Positions 35,159 to 44,075 are shown, numbered from the stretch's first letter. The stretch is 64,000 bases of DNA from Xiheimicrobium sp052034585 (GCA_052034585.1 JBPOIJ010000034.1:62001-126000); one strand, 5' to 3'. Numbers and translations: made by a program. The notes: generated from the letters alone by a model not told the origin.

Positions 35159-35520
35159 GGCGCTGATCTCATTTGAGACCATCCTGCCCGCCTCCTTCAC
35201 GCTCTCGGAGGACGTGCTCGCGTTCCTCGTGAAGGTCGAGCGTCTGCTCTCGGCCGACTCGGGGGCCTCGCCAGCGGGGTCGCCCGGCCGCTCTCGCGCA
35301 CGCTCGGAGAGGGCGCCGGGCCTGATCCACCCGACTCACTCGGCGCCGGGCCTGATCCACCCGACTCACTCGGCGCCGGGCCTGATCCACCCGACTCACT
35401 CGGCGCCGGGCCTGACACCGATCCCGCTCCGTTGCCCGACGCAAGCGCATTCGTACTGGTTGATCAGCCGACCACACTTCGCTGCTGACGAGCCGTCGAA
35501 GGGCTGGCACGGTGCGCGTC
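35159..35520. other. 362-bp intergenic region with minisatellite
   Basis: No convincing gene starts here. Bases 35175-35300 keep a strong G/C third-position bias in the frame reading ETILPASFTLSEDVLAFLVK, which suggests a fragment of a lost gene. The 30-bp repeat array listed separately follows. The final 100 bp before the histone-like gene are unremarkable. Confidence 0.5.
35312..35415. repeat. 30-bp tandem repeat, three full copies plus 14 bp
   Basis: Perfect head-to-tail copies occupy 35312-35341, 35342-35371 and 35372-35401, with a partial copy at 35402-35415. Each unit begins ggcgccgggcctgatccacc and ends cgactcactc. There are no spacers, so this is not CRISPR. The unit length is a multiple of three and is open on both strands, but no credible host gene contains it. 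Confidence 0.95.
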
Positions 35521-36159
35521 ATGGATACGCAGACGCTTCAGCGACTCCGCTCCGAGGTGGAGGCTGCTTCCACCTTCCACCTCGCGCTCGGCCGCATCGC
35601 GCAGAAAGCCAACCCCGCCGCGCCCACCGCCTGGACGGGACCGTTGCTGGAAGAGCTCGAAGACCACACCGACGACGACGGCGGCTTCTCGCACGAGGGC
35701 ATCGTCGAGATTCGGCGGCGCGCGGGCTCGGCGCTCATCGCCCAGTACCACGCGGTGAAGGCCGCGGTGGACGGTGCGCCACAGGCGACGCGAGACCACT
35801 TCCAGGAACTGCTCGACGCCACCCTCGTGACCGGCACCGGCAACGCCTCGCTCCCCGCCTCGAGCGGCGTGACGGGCGTGCTCTCGGGGCTGGTGAAGTC
35901 TGGTGAGCTGCGGCTCGACTTCGCGATGAAGGCCGCGATGCTCGCGCGCGACGGGCTGCCAGGAGCCGCTCCGCCGCCCCGTCAGTCTGCGCCTCGTCCC
36001 GCCGCGAAGCCTGCCAAGACGTCGAAGCCCGCGCCGAAGCCGAAGAAGACGACGAAGCCCGCCGCCAAGACGAAGAAGGCGCCGAAGAAGCCGGCCAAGG
36101 CGAAGAAGGCAGCGCCCAAGAAGCCCAAGGCGAAGGCGAAGAAGCCCGCCAAGCGCTGA
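35521..36159 (+). CDS. Histone H1-like protein with Lys/Pro/Ala-rich tail
   Basis: ATG at 35521 gives 212 residues (a GTG three codons earlier is possible). Residues 1-145 form a helical globular part (LRSEVEAASTFHLALGRIAQ, HFQELLDATLV). Residues about 155-212 are almost only Lys, Pro and Ala in KPAPKPKKTTKPAAK-like runs, as in eukaryotic H1 tails and bacterial HctB or AlgP-like proteins. The tail should bind DNA or another polyanion in the cytoplasm. The globular part is not recognised. Confidence 0.82.
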   Translation: MDTQTLQRLRSEVEAASTFHLALGRIAQKANPAAPTAWTGPLLEELEDHTDDDGGFSHEGIVEIRRRAGSALIAQYHAVKAAVDGAPQATRDHFQELLDATLVTGTGNASLPASSGVTGVLSGLVKSGELRLDFAMKAAMLARDGLPGAAPPPRQSAPRPAAKPAKTSKPAPKPKKTTKPAAKTKKAPKKPAKAKKAAPKKPKAKAKKPAKR

Positions 36160-36213
36160 GCCGTCGGGCGTGCGAGCCGGCGCACTCGAGCGGAGCCGTC
36201 AGGAGTCCTTCAC

Positions 36214-38229
36214 ATGAGATGCGCCCTCTTCACCCTCGCGCTCGCCAGCGCCTGCGCGACCACTTCCTCCACGAGGACCGAGCCCATGACCTCCGCCGCG
36301 CTCCCGAAGGCTGCGACCTTGCTGTCCGGAACGCCGGCTGGCTTTACCGAGACCTGTGAGAAGGCGCTCGCGACGGCGAAGGCGAACGTCGAGCAGCTCA
36401 AGGCCACCAAGGACGACGCGAAGAAGCTCGAGCTCTACGACGAGGCGACGCTGCTCCTCTCGAACGCGGGCGCGCGCAGTGGCCTGTCGCGAGAAGTCCA
36501 CCCCGACCCCGCCTTCCGCAGCGCCGCCGAGACCTGCGAGCAGCGCATCGAGGCCTTCAACGTCGAGCTCGCGCAGGACAAGCAGCTCTACCAGGCGCTC
36601 ACGGCGGTCGACGTGAAGTCCCTCGACGCAGTGACTTCCTTCTGGCTGTTCAAGACGCTCCGGGAGTTTCGCCGTGCTGGCGTCGACCGTGACGAGCCGA
36701 CCCGCGCGAAGGTGAAGGCGCTCAACGAAGAGCTGGTGAAGCTGGGCCAGGCGTTCGGCCGCAACATTCGAGAAGACGTGCGCACGGTGAAGGCCTCGCT
36801 CGCCGAGCTCGAGGGCGTTCCGAAGGACTGGCTCGACGCACACCCTGTCGACGCGCAGGGCCAGGTCAGCGTCACCACCAACCCGCCCGACTACTTGCCG
36901 GTGATGACGTACGCGAAGAGCGCCAAGGTGCGTGAGGCGCTCTGGCGGGCGTACCGGAGCCGCGCCTTCCCCTCGAACGTGCAGGTGCTGCAGACGTTGC
37001 TCGCCAAGCGCCACGAGCTCGCGACGCTGCTCGGCTACGCCTCCTGGGCCGACTACACGCTCGAGACGAAGATGGCGAAGTCGGCGAAGGCGGCCGGCGA
37101 GTTCATCGAGCGTGGCCGGCAAGCGACCGAGTCGAGAGCGAAGGCCGACCTCGTGGTGCTCCTCGCGCGCAAGCAGAGGGACGTGCCGGGCGCGACCACC
37201 CTCGAGCCCTGGGAACAGGACTTCTACGAAGACAAGGTGCGCAGCGAGCAGTACGGCCTCGACTCGCAGGCGCTCCGCCCATACTTCGAGTTCGACGCGG
37301 TGAAGAAGGGCGTGATGGAGGTGACCTCACGGCTCTTCAGCGTGCGCTTCGTGAAGCGCGACGACGTGCCGGTCTGGCACCCCGAGGTCGAGACGTTCGA
37401 CCTCTACGATGGCGACGTGCTCCTCGGCCGGTTCCACCTCGACATGCACCCGCGCGCAGACAAGTACAAACACGCAGCGGAGTTCGGCCTCTCGACCGGC
37501 CGTGGAGGCAAGGAGCTGCCCGAGGCCGTCCTCGTCTGCAACTTCCCCAAGGCCGGCGGGCTCCTCCAGCACTCCGAGGTCGAGACGTTCTTCCACGAGT
37601 TCGGCCACCTCCTGCACGAGCTGTTCGCGGGCCGGCAGCGCTGGACGGGCGTGTCGGGCATTCGCACCGAGTGGGACTTCGTCGAGGTGCCGTCGATGTT
37701 GTTGCAGGAATGGCCGCTCGACGCCGAGGTGCTGCAATCTTTTGCAAGACATCATCAGACGAATGAGCCGATTCCCGCGGCGCTCGTGAAGCAATTGCGA
37801 ACCGCGAAGGAATTCGGTGTTGGTCTGTCGACGCGGAGGCAGTTCTTCTTGTCCGCCGTCTCGCTCGGGTACCACGACCGCAGGCCAGGCTTCGACACCA
37901 GTGTCGTGTTGAAGGAACTGCAGGACACGTTCCTCCCCTTCCGTCGCGAGTTCGTCGAGGGCACCCACTTCGAGCTGGGCTTCGGTCACCTCGATGGCTA
38001 CTCGGCGGCGTACTACACGTACCAGTGGAGCACGGTCATCGCGAAGGACCTGCTCACCCGCTTCAGGGCGAAGGGCCTGCTGAGCGGAGAGGTCGCCACC
38101 GAGTACCGGCGCAAGGTGCTCGAGCCCGGAGGCTCTCGTGAAGCCGCCGCGCTCGTGGAGGACTTCCTGGGCCGGCCGTACCAGTTCGACGCGTTCCAGG
38201 CGTGGCTCGACGCGAAAGAGCCGCGGTGA
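36214..38229 (+). CDS. M3-family metallopeptidase (thimet oligopeptidase-like) lipoprotein
   Basis: The 671-residue protein has a lipoprotein signal (LALASA-Cys14) and an M3 oligopeptidase fold. The zinc site HEFGH is at 461-465, the third ligand Glu491 lies in DFVEVPS, and the substrate-side block HLDGYSAAYYTYQWS is near the end. Length is typical for the family. M3 enzymes cut short peptides inside a deep channel; most are cytoplasmic, so the lipoprotein signal implies an envelope-located version that recycles peptides. A stretch at 37735-37830 uses many A/T-ending codons, unlike the rest. Confidence 0.95.
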   Translation: MRCALFTLALASACATTSSTRTEPMTSAALPKAATLLSGTPAGFTETCEKALATAKANVEQLKATKDDAKKLELYDEATLLLSNAGARSGLSREVHPDPAFRSAAETCEQRIEAFNVELAQDKQLYQALTAVDVKSLDAVTSFWLFKTLREFRRAGVDRDEPTRAKVKALNEELVKLGQAFGRNIREDVRTVKASLAELEGVPKDWLDAHPVDAQGQVSVTTNPPDYLPVMTYAKSAKVREALWRAYRSRAFPSNVQVLQTLLAKRHELATLLGYASWADYTLETKMAKSAKAAGEFIERGRQATESRAKADLVVLLARKQRDVPGATTLEPWEQDFYEDKVRSEQYGLDSQALRPYFEFDAVKKGVMEVTSRLFSVRFVKRDDVPVWHPEVETFDLYDGDVLLGRFHLDMHPRADKYKHAAEFGLSTGRGGKELPEAVLVCNFPKAGGLLQHSEVETFFHEFGHLLHELFAGRQRWTGVSGIRTEWDFVEVPSMLLQEWPLDAEVLQSFARHHQTNEPIPAALVKQLRTAKEFGVGLSTRRQFFLSAVSLGYHDRRPGFDTSVVLKELQDTFLPFRREFVEGTHFELGFGHLDGYSAAYYTYQWSTVIAKDLLTRFRAKGLLSGEVATEYRRKVLEPGGSREAAALVEDFLGRPYQFDAFQAWLDAKEPR

Positions 38230-38234
38230 GGCGC

Positions 38235-39386
38235 TCAGTGCAGCGTCGAGAAGCGCGTGGCCCAGGTGAACGTCGTGCCCGGGAGCGCGACCCGCAGCCG
38301 GCACTCTCCATCGGTCAGCACGCGCGCGCCGAGGCCGCGGGCCGAGCAGACTGACGGCGTGTCACTGGTGACGACGAACCAGCTCGCTGGGAGAACGCTG
38401 CACACGCGCCCCGCCTCCACGGTGGGCGACTCGACCCGGAACTCGACGGTGACGGGCTCATCCGGGTTCCCGAACGGCACGATGACGGGGTAGCTCGTTC
38501 CCTCGACGATCTCCCCGTACAGCGAGCCCTTGTTGACCGGCCGAATGAGAATGAACTTCGCCGGCACGGTGCGCAGCGCGTCAGGCCCGAGCGCAGTGAC
38601 TTCGGTGAGGCCGACGACGGGAAGCTGCGTGCGCGCGACGATTCGCACCACTCCGGGGGACGCCACCGAGAAGTGTTGCGCGTCTTGGTCGAGCTCGACC
38701 CTCGAGGAGCTCTCGAGATCGAGCGCGACCGGCCGTGGCGCGTTGGCCGCCCCGAACACCATGCCGCTCGGGTCGATGAGCCGCGCGTTGGGCAGCCAGA
38801 CCGGGGCCCCCGCGGCGACGGTGAGCGCGCCCGGACAGGAGAAGAGCGTCTGTTGAAACGACTCCACCTGGACGCCTGAGACGCGGTGCACCCGAAGGCC
38901 GACGGAGAGCTCGAACGGAAAGGCGACGGTGCCGCCATCGAGCAGCTCGGTCGAGGCGACGCCAGAGACGGTGAGGCGGGTCGCGCCCTCCGCCCGAGGC
39001 ACCACGCTCAGCGTCTGCCCCACCAACGAATGCGTCACCACGTCAGCTGGACCGGTGACGCCCACGAAGGCGAGCGTCGCATCGTCGAGCGCTAGCATCG
39101 GAATGGTGAGCCGACGGGGAAGCTCAAGGTTCGACCTCTCCGGGAACCCTTCGCCCCAGGCGAGGTCGTAGTCGACGCCCGCCCTCGCGACGCCACCGTC
39201 GAGGAACGCGACGTGCACCGTCGTGGGAACGAAGAAGGCGTGCTGACGAGGAACGGTGGTGACGTACCGGATGGACTCCGTCCCTCCGTCTGGTGGGAGG
39301 TCTCCGGCAACTTCGGTGGGCAGCTCGAGCCGGGTCGCGCCGCATCCCACCGCGACGATGGCCAACGGAAGCAAGGTCGACTTCAT
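38235..39386 (-). CDS. Lipoprotein of unknown function
   Basis: ATG at 39386 (AGGA upstream) gives 383 residues with a lipoprotein signal ending AVG-Cys15. The body is beta-rich with Ig-like alternation (TIPMLALDDATLAFVGVTGP, SVGLRVHRVSGVQVESFQQT) and has few charged clusters. Two Cys pairs near the C-terminus may form disulfides. No catalytic motif is seen. It is divergent from the LysR gene, 97 bp away, and is the most likely gene to be controlled by that regulator. Confidence 0.75.
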   Translation of the reverse strand: MKSTLLPLAIVAVGCGATRLELPTEVAGDLPPDGGTESIRYVTTVPRQHAFFVPTTVHVAFLDGGVARAGVDYDLAWGEGFPERSNLELPRRLTIPMLALDDATLAFVGVTGPADVVTHSLVGQTLSVVPRAEGATRLTVSGVASTELLDGGTVAFPFELSVGLRVHRVSGVQVESFQQTLFSCPGALTVAAGAPVWLPNARLIDPSGMVFGAANAPRPVALDLESSSRVELDQDAQHFSVASPGVVRIVARTQLPVVGLTEVTALGPDALRTVPAKFILIRPVNKGSLYGEIVEGTSYPVIVPFGNPDEPVTVEFRVESPTVEAGRVCSVLPASWFVVTSDTPSVCSARGLGARVLTDGECRLRVALPGTTFTWATRFSTLH

Positions 39387-39465
39387 GAGAGGTCCTTTCG
39401 TGAATGACGCATGAGAAGTAGCGAACGGGCGACTGGGCCGGAATGCACACCAGCGCACACGAGTC

Positions 39466-39479
39466 GTGCAACGATGCAC
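39466..39479. promoter_or_regulatory. Palindromic operator candidate at the LysR divergent promoter
   Basis: The sequence gtgca-acga-tgcac is a perfect 5-bp inverted repeat with a 4-bp centre. A further tgcac overlaps the LysR start, and another tgcac lies at 39444-39448. LysR-type regulators bind such T-N11-A-like dyads in the gap between their own gene and a divergent target, here 97 bp long. Confidence 0.45.
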
Positions 39480-39483
39480 ACCC

Positions 39484-40356
39484 ATGCACTGGGACGATCT
39501 CAAGTTCGTGGCGGCGCTCGCCAAGGCGGGCTCCCTGGCGAAGGCAGCGCAGGTCCTCCGCGTCGAGCACACGACCGTCGGGCGGCGCATCGACTCGGCC
39601 GAACGGCACCTCGGGGTGAAGCTGTTCACTCGAACTCCGCGTGGCTACGTGCTGACTCGGGAAGGCGAGTCACTCGTCGAGCCGCTCGCCGTCGTCGAGG
39701 AAGCCGTCGAAGCGCTCGAGCGAGGCATCAGCGCCACGCGGGACGAGGTCGAAGGCCGGGTGCGGGTGACGTCGCCGGAGACGCTCGGCATCGCCTACCT
39801 CGCGCCGCGGCTCACCGCGTTCCGCCAGCAGCACCCCTCGCTGCAGCTCGAGCTCGTGCCCGCGGGTGACGTGCTCGACTTGAACAAGGCCCAGGCGGAG
39901 ATCGCGGTGAGGACCTTCCGCACCCGGCACGAGCGGCTGGTGGTGCGCGAGGTAGGAGCGATTCGGTTTCGGCTCTACGCGACCCGGCGCGTGCTCCAGC
40001 GGTGGCCGGTGAAGTCGGCTCGCGAGCTCGCTGGAGTTCCGCTGCTGGCCCCGACGAGCGGCGTCGACCGCCGGTGGCTCGACAGCTTGGTGCCCCGCTG
40101 CGCTCCCGTCTTCACCAGTGAGGTGTCGCTCGCGCTCCTCGCGGCGGCACGGGCCCATGGAGGCGTCGCGGTGCTCCCGGCCTACCTGGTGCCAGCGGAC
40201 GACGAGCTCGTTCCCGTCGAGCTGCCAAAGGAACCCGTCGAGCCGGTGTACCTCACCGTGCATCGCGATCTCCGCCACACCGCGCGCGTGCGAGCGCTGC
40301 TCGACTTCCTCGTCGCCACGTTCTCGGCCGATCGCACGCTCCTGCGGGGACGCTGA
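39484..40356 (+). CDS. LysR-family transcriptional regulator
   Basis: ATG at 39484 (MHWDDLKF) gives 290 residues. The N-terminal helix-turn-helix shows the LysR pattern SLAKAAQVLRVEHTTVGRRI, then LGVKLFTRTPRGYVLTREGE. The effector-binding domain is at about residues 90-285. The family usually binds upstream of the divergent gene and responds to a small ligand; none can be named. Starting at the in-frame ATG six codons earlier would add residues before the canonical opening, so the later start is preferred. Confidence 0.92.
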   Translation: MHWDDLKFVAALAKAGSLAKAAQVLRVEHTTVGRRIDSAERHLGVKLFTRTPRGYVLTREGESLVEPLAVVEEAVEALERGISATRDEVEGRVRVTSPETLGIAYLAPRLTAFRQQHPSLQLELVPAGDVLDLNKAQAEIAVRTFRTRHERLVVREVGAIRFRLYATRRVLQRWPVKSARELAGVPLLAPTSGVDRRWLDSLVPRCAPVFTSEVSLALLAAARAHGGVAVLPAYLVPADDELVPVELPKEPVEPVYLTVHRDLRHTARVRALLDFLVATFSADRTLLRGR

Positions 40357-40499
40357 TGGCATTGCGTCGCCCGTCGGTTGTTGCGACAGTTCTCCCGTCC
40401 CGCTCACGCGCGACGTCCATGGACCTCTGAGTTCGACCCCGAGTTCTCGAGCCGTTCGACTCCGCTGGCCAGCTGGCCCGCGTTTCTTCAGGTCCACTC

Positions 40500-41981
40500 A
40501 TGCCTTGTCTTCGTGTGCATCACCTCTCGGCCACCGTCGCCGGACGTACCCTCTTTTCCGACGTCACCCTGCAGCTCGACCCCGGGTGGACCGGCCTCGT
40601 CGGCCCGAACGGCGCGGGCAAATCGACCTTCCTCTCCATTCTCCGTGGCGGGCGCAAGCCCGAGGAAGGCCACGTCGAGCGCGTGCCGGACGATGCTCGC
40701 GTCGCGCTCATTCCCCAGCTCGGCGAGCTCGACGAGGCCGTCACCACCTTCGCCGAGGCGGTCGATCGAGCTGCGATGCGATGGAAGGCGCGGCTCGAGC
40801 TCGATGGCCTCGACCGGTGGCACACCTTGTCCTTCGGCGAGCGCAAGCGCTGGCAGCTCGCCGCCGCGTTGTGGACCGAACCGGACGTGTTGCTCCTCGA
40901 TGAGCCCACCAACCACCTCGACGCCCAGGCCGCCGAGCAGCTCATCGCCGTCTTCGAGCGGTTGCCGACGGTGAACCTCCTCGTCTCGCATGACCGGGCG
41001 CTGCTCGACCGGCTCACCACCCGAACGCTGCGGCTGCGTGATGGGCGGCTCGACGACGTGCCTGGCCCGTTTTCTCAAGCGCGTGAGACCTGGCTCGCCC
41101 AGGAAGCGTCGACCCGAGACGAGCTCTCGACGTTGACTCGAAACGCGCGGCGGTTGACCGCGTCTCTCGATCGAGAGCGGCGAACCCTGACCGAGGTGAC
41201 GAGGCAACGGTCGGCCGGGGCGCGAATGAAGTCGAAGAAGGACTCCGATGCGCGCTCGGTGACGGAGAACTTCCGCGCCGAGCAGGCCCAGGCGTCGTCG
41301 TCCCGGTCGGTGCGTCGGCTCGAGGAGCAGCTCGGCCGCGTCGATCGCGCACGAGGAGAGCTCGCTCCAGTCTTCGACGAGCGCATCGAGCTGGCGCTCC
41401 CAGAGGAGCGGTGCCCAGCGCCCGTCGTCGCGAGGCTCGAGGCTCAGTCGCGGAGCACGCCCGATGGGAAGCGCCTGTTCACCCTCGAGGCGCCGTTCGA
41501 GCTCGCGCGCGACGCCCGACTCGCGATCACCGGCCCCAACGGCGCAGGCAAGTCGACGTTGCTCGACACGATTCTGGCGAGCGCCACCGTTCCTCCCGAG
41601 CGCATCGTCGTCATGCCGCAGGAGCTGTCCCGAGAACGGACCGAAGCTGCGCAGGAAGAGTTGGTGAAGCTGCCGCGGCTCGAGCGAGGCCGGGTCCTCC
41701 AGTGGGCGCACGCGCTCGGGCTCGATCCCGACGCGCTCCTCGTTTCGAAGGCGCTCTCGGCGGGTGAAGCGCGCCTGCTCGAGCTCTCGCTTCGCCTCTC
41801 GCGGGGGCCATGGCTGGTGCTCCTCGACGAGCCGACGAATCACCTCTCGCTCGAGCTCATCGAACGGCTGGAGTCCGCGCTCCAGCAGCTCACCTGCGCC
41901 GTGGTGCTCGTGAGCCATGACGCCAAACTCGTCGAGGCGATCGCGAAGACGAGGTGGGAGTTGCCAGGCCGGTTGGGGTGA
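40500..41981 (+). CDS. ABC-F family ATP-binding protein
   Basis: The 493-residue protein has two ATPase domains with Walker A GPNGAGKST in each, signature motifs LSFGE and LSAGE, and Walker B LLLDEPTNHL and LVLLDEPTNHL. A charged linker of about 80 residues joins them (residues about 205-285). There are no membrane segments. ABC-F proteins act on the ribosome, in translation quality control or antibiotic resistance. Compared with other groups the linker is ordinary and I see no resistance-specific loop. A 12-bp palindrome lies about 20 bp upstream. Confidence 0.95.
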   Translation: MPCLRVHHLSATVAGRTLFSDVTLQLDPGWTGLVGPNGAGKSTFLSILRGGRKPEEGHVERVPDDARVALIPQLGELDEAVTTFAEAVDRAAMRWKARLELDGLDRWHTLSFGERKRWQLAAALWTEPDVLLLDEPTNHLDAQAAEQLIAVFERLPTVNLLVSHDRALLDRLTTRTLRLRDGRLDDVPGPFSQARETWLAQEASTRDELSTLTRNARRLTASLDRERRTLTEVTRQRSAGARMKSKKDSDARSVTENFRAEQAQASSSRSVRRLEEQLGRVDRARGELAPVFDERIELALPEERCPAPVVARLEAQSRSTPDGKRLFTLEAPFELARDARLAITGPNGAGKSTLLDTILASATVPPERIVVMPQELSRERTEAAQEELVKLPRLERGRVLQWAHALGLDPDALLVSKALSAGEARLLELSLRLSRGPWLVLLDEPTNHLSLELIERLESALQQLTCAVVLVSHDAKLVEAIAKTRWELPGRLG

Positions 41982-41987
41982 GCCGGT

Positions 41988-44075
41988 TCACTCGACCCAG
42001 GGCCGGGCCTGCTTGATCGACAGCTTCCCGTCCTTGGTGAGCTTGAACTCGATGTCCATCGCGAAGCCGTCGCCCGCCCGGTAGACGTTCTTGAAGTGCG
42101 CCTGGAGCTTCTCCATGGCCTGGCGCAGCTCGCGCGTCTGCGCGGCGGTGAGCACGGGCTTGTCACCCGTGGTCAAGCTGGAGTGCCGAATGAACTGCGT
42201 CTCCCACTCGCCGTGCTCGCCGATGGCCGAGATGAGCAGCTCGTCGGGCGTCGCGTTCGGGTCCGGGTTCGTCACCAGGCTCTCGCCCACCTGCACGTTC
42301 ACGTAGAAGCCGGGCCAGTTCGGGTCGTAGATGTTCTTCGTCACCGCGACGCCGTTCGCCTTCTCGTCGTCGGTGTTCGGAATGACCGCCACGCCCATCG
42401 CCGCGCTCAGGTGATCGATGCGGTTGAACTCGCGCTCCTCGTAGGCGCGGTAGTTCCACAGCGACGCCCACACCTGCTTGACGGTGTTCGACAGCTTTCC
42501 CTCGTCGGGACGGTGCGTGTACGAGTCGTAGAGCCCGGCGCCGTTGAAGCCGGGGAGATCTTCGTTGTTCGTCGAAGAACGGCAGCGAATGCCCTGCCCC
42601 GCGGGGAACTTCTTCTGCAGCTCGGCGAGCTTCGTCTCGAGCTGCGGCGGCACGGTGGCGTCACGCACCTTGCGACGAAACGCGGTGAGCTCCCGCTCGC
42701 GCACCGCGGGGTCGGACTTGAACTGCGGGTTCGCCATCATCTTCTTCGCGGCGTCGTAGAGCCCGTTCGCCTTCATGAAGTCGTCGTAGAAGCTGAACGG
42801 AATCGCGTAGCCGTCCGGCACCATCGTCGCGGGCAGCACGTTGCGCAGCTCGCCCAGGTTCGCCGCCTTCGCGCCGAAGGTCTTGGTGTCCTTGTTGGCG
42901 ATGGCGTCGAGGTCGAGGATGTTCTTCTGCGACAAGTCTCTCGGCGGCCGCTGCACGGTCTTCGGCCGCATCTTCTCGAGATACGCCTCGGCCTCGGCCT
43001 GCGTCGCTTCGCGAAGCTCGAAGCCGTCGGGCCCGACCTTGTAGTGCACCAGCTTGCCGATGAACGGCGCCACCCGCGGGTCGGTCGAGGCGTCCTTCAC
43101 GTAGGCGTTCGGAGTGTCGTTCTGCTTCGCCTTCAGGTTGATGTGCGAGAGCGGCGTCTGCGGCGCCTCGGTGATGACGCCTCCGACGTGGGAGAGATCG
43201 TTCGGCAGCTGCTTGAAGATGACGACGTCACGCACCGACGGAGGCCGGCTCCCTGCCGCGCCGTCCATCACTCGCAAGGTGCCGAAGCCCTCGCCCTGGT
43301 TGAGCGGCGTGTAGGTGACGTTCTTGAAGAGCGCGCTGGTGTCGATCGACTTCACCCCGAGCCGCTTGAGCTCGGCGGTCTCCTTCTTGAAGAGCGCTTC
43401 CTGGGTGTCGCCCGCGGGGTGGTAACGCAGCTGATCCTTCGCGAACGGCATGTTCTTGCCGATGAGGTCGAAGGCCATCGAGACGTGCTTCGCCTTCACC
43501 GGATCCGTCGGCCAGAACTCCATCGCGTAGAGGCCCTTCTTGCCTCCGGTGCCCGCGAAGCTGTCGTGCGCGATGAGGGAGCCCGCGAGGTACTTCCGGT
43601 TGTCGGTGAAGTAGGTGAGCCGGTTGAACTCCTCGAGCGTGATCTGCTTGCCGAGCCCCTTCGTCGCGAAGTCCCAGTGGTACGGGTGGTTGTTCGTGTT
43701 GACGAAGTAGACCTGCGGCTTGGCGGTATCGACGCCGACGATGAGGAACTTCACCTCGCGGGCACCGGGCGCACCTGGCGAGTCGTCACGGCGCGCGAGC
43801 TTCTCGAAGGTGGCCCGATCGGCGAGGGAGGTCGCGCCCTTCGAGATGGGCAGCGAGGCCGTGGTCGTCCAGAGGGCGTCGGTGCGCGCGCTCGGCGCGG
43901 TCGTTCGGCCAGCGGGTGGATCGAGCACTGGGCGCGCGGCACCCGTGTTCGCGCGTGGGCGTGCGGTCGGCTCGGTGCTGCGCGTGCGCGAGGTGGAGGC
44001 AGCTCGACGAGGCGCCGAGGCGCGGGGCGTGGTGGTTCGGCGCGTGCTGCGAGAGGTGACTCGGTCGACGGGCAT
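41988..44075 (-). CDS. PEP/pyruvate-binding-domain protein with rearranged domain order
   Basis: From ATG at 44075 the product is 695 residues. A basic Arg/Thr-rich, disordered N-terminus covers about 1-65, then an unrecognised domain (about 100-280). A phosphohistidine-like segment follows (QTPLSHINLKAKQNDTPNAY, candidate His311), and then an ATP-grasp-like PPDK N-terminal domain (about 395-695, with CRSSTNNEDLPGFNGAGLYD and a closing DIEFKLTKDGKLSIKQARP). In PEP synthase and PPDK the ATP domain comes first, then the His domain, then a PEP barrel. Here the His domain precedes the ATP domain and the barrel is missing, so it may phosphorylate another substrate. Confidence 0.82.
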   Translation of the reverse strand: MPVDRVTSRSTRRTTTPRASAPRRAASTSRTRSTEPTARPRANTGAARPVLDPPAGRTTAPSARTDALWTTTASLPISKGATSLADRATFEKLARRDDSPGAPGAREVKFLIVGVDTAKPQVYFVNTNNHPYHWDFATKGLGKQITLEEFNRLTYFTDNRKYLAGSLIAHDSFAGTGGKKGLYAMEFWPTDPVKAKHVSMAFDLIGKNMPFAKDQLRYHPAGDTQEALFKKETAELKRLGVKSIDTSALFKNVTYTPLNQGEGFGTLRVMDGAAGSRPPSVRDVVIFKQLPNDLSHVGGVITEAPQTPLSHINLKAKQNDTPNAYVKDASTDPRVAPFIGKLVHYKVGPDGFELREATQAEAEAYLEKMRPKTVQRPPRDLSQKNILDLDAIANKDTKTFGAKAANLGELRNVLPATMVPDGYAIPFSFYDDFMKANGLYDAAKKMMANPQFKSDPAVRERELTAFRRKVRDATVPPQLETKLAELQKKFPAGQGIRCRSSTNNEDLPGFNGAGLYDSYTHRPDEGKLSNTVKQVWASLWNYRAYEEREFNRIDHLSAAMGVAVIPNTDDEKANGVAVTKNIYDPNWPGFYVNVQVGESLVTNPDPNATPDELLISAIGEHGEWETQFIRHSSLTTGDKPVLTAAQTRELRQAMEKLQAHFKNVYRAGDGFAMDIEFKLTKDGKLSIKQARPWVE

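Noticed and set aside
35167..35178. Small hairpin tctca-tt-tgaga as a terminator after the TPR lipoprotein gene.
   Set aside because: The stem is only 5 bp, the loop 2 bases, and no T-run follows.
35312..35415. CRISPR array.
   Set aside because: The 30-bp units are directly adjacent with no spacers, and no cas gene is present.
35169..35522. A minus-strand gene with GPAPSESGG repeats, or the plus-strand counterpart from 35214.
   Set aside because: Neither has a ribosome site, signal or downstream domain; the plus frame runs into the histone-like gene out of frame.
40467..40478. 12-bp perfect palindrome ggccagctggcc upstream of the ABC-F gene, as an attenuator.
   Set aside because: Short GC palindromes are expected by chance in this genome; there is no leader peptide, anti-terminator or T-run to support attenuation.
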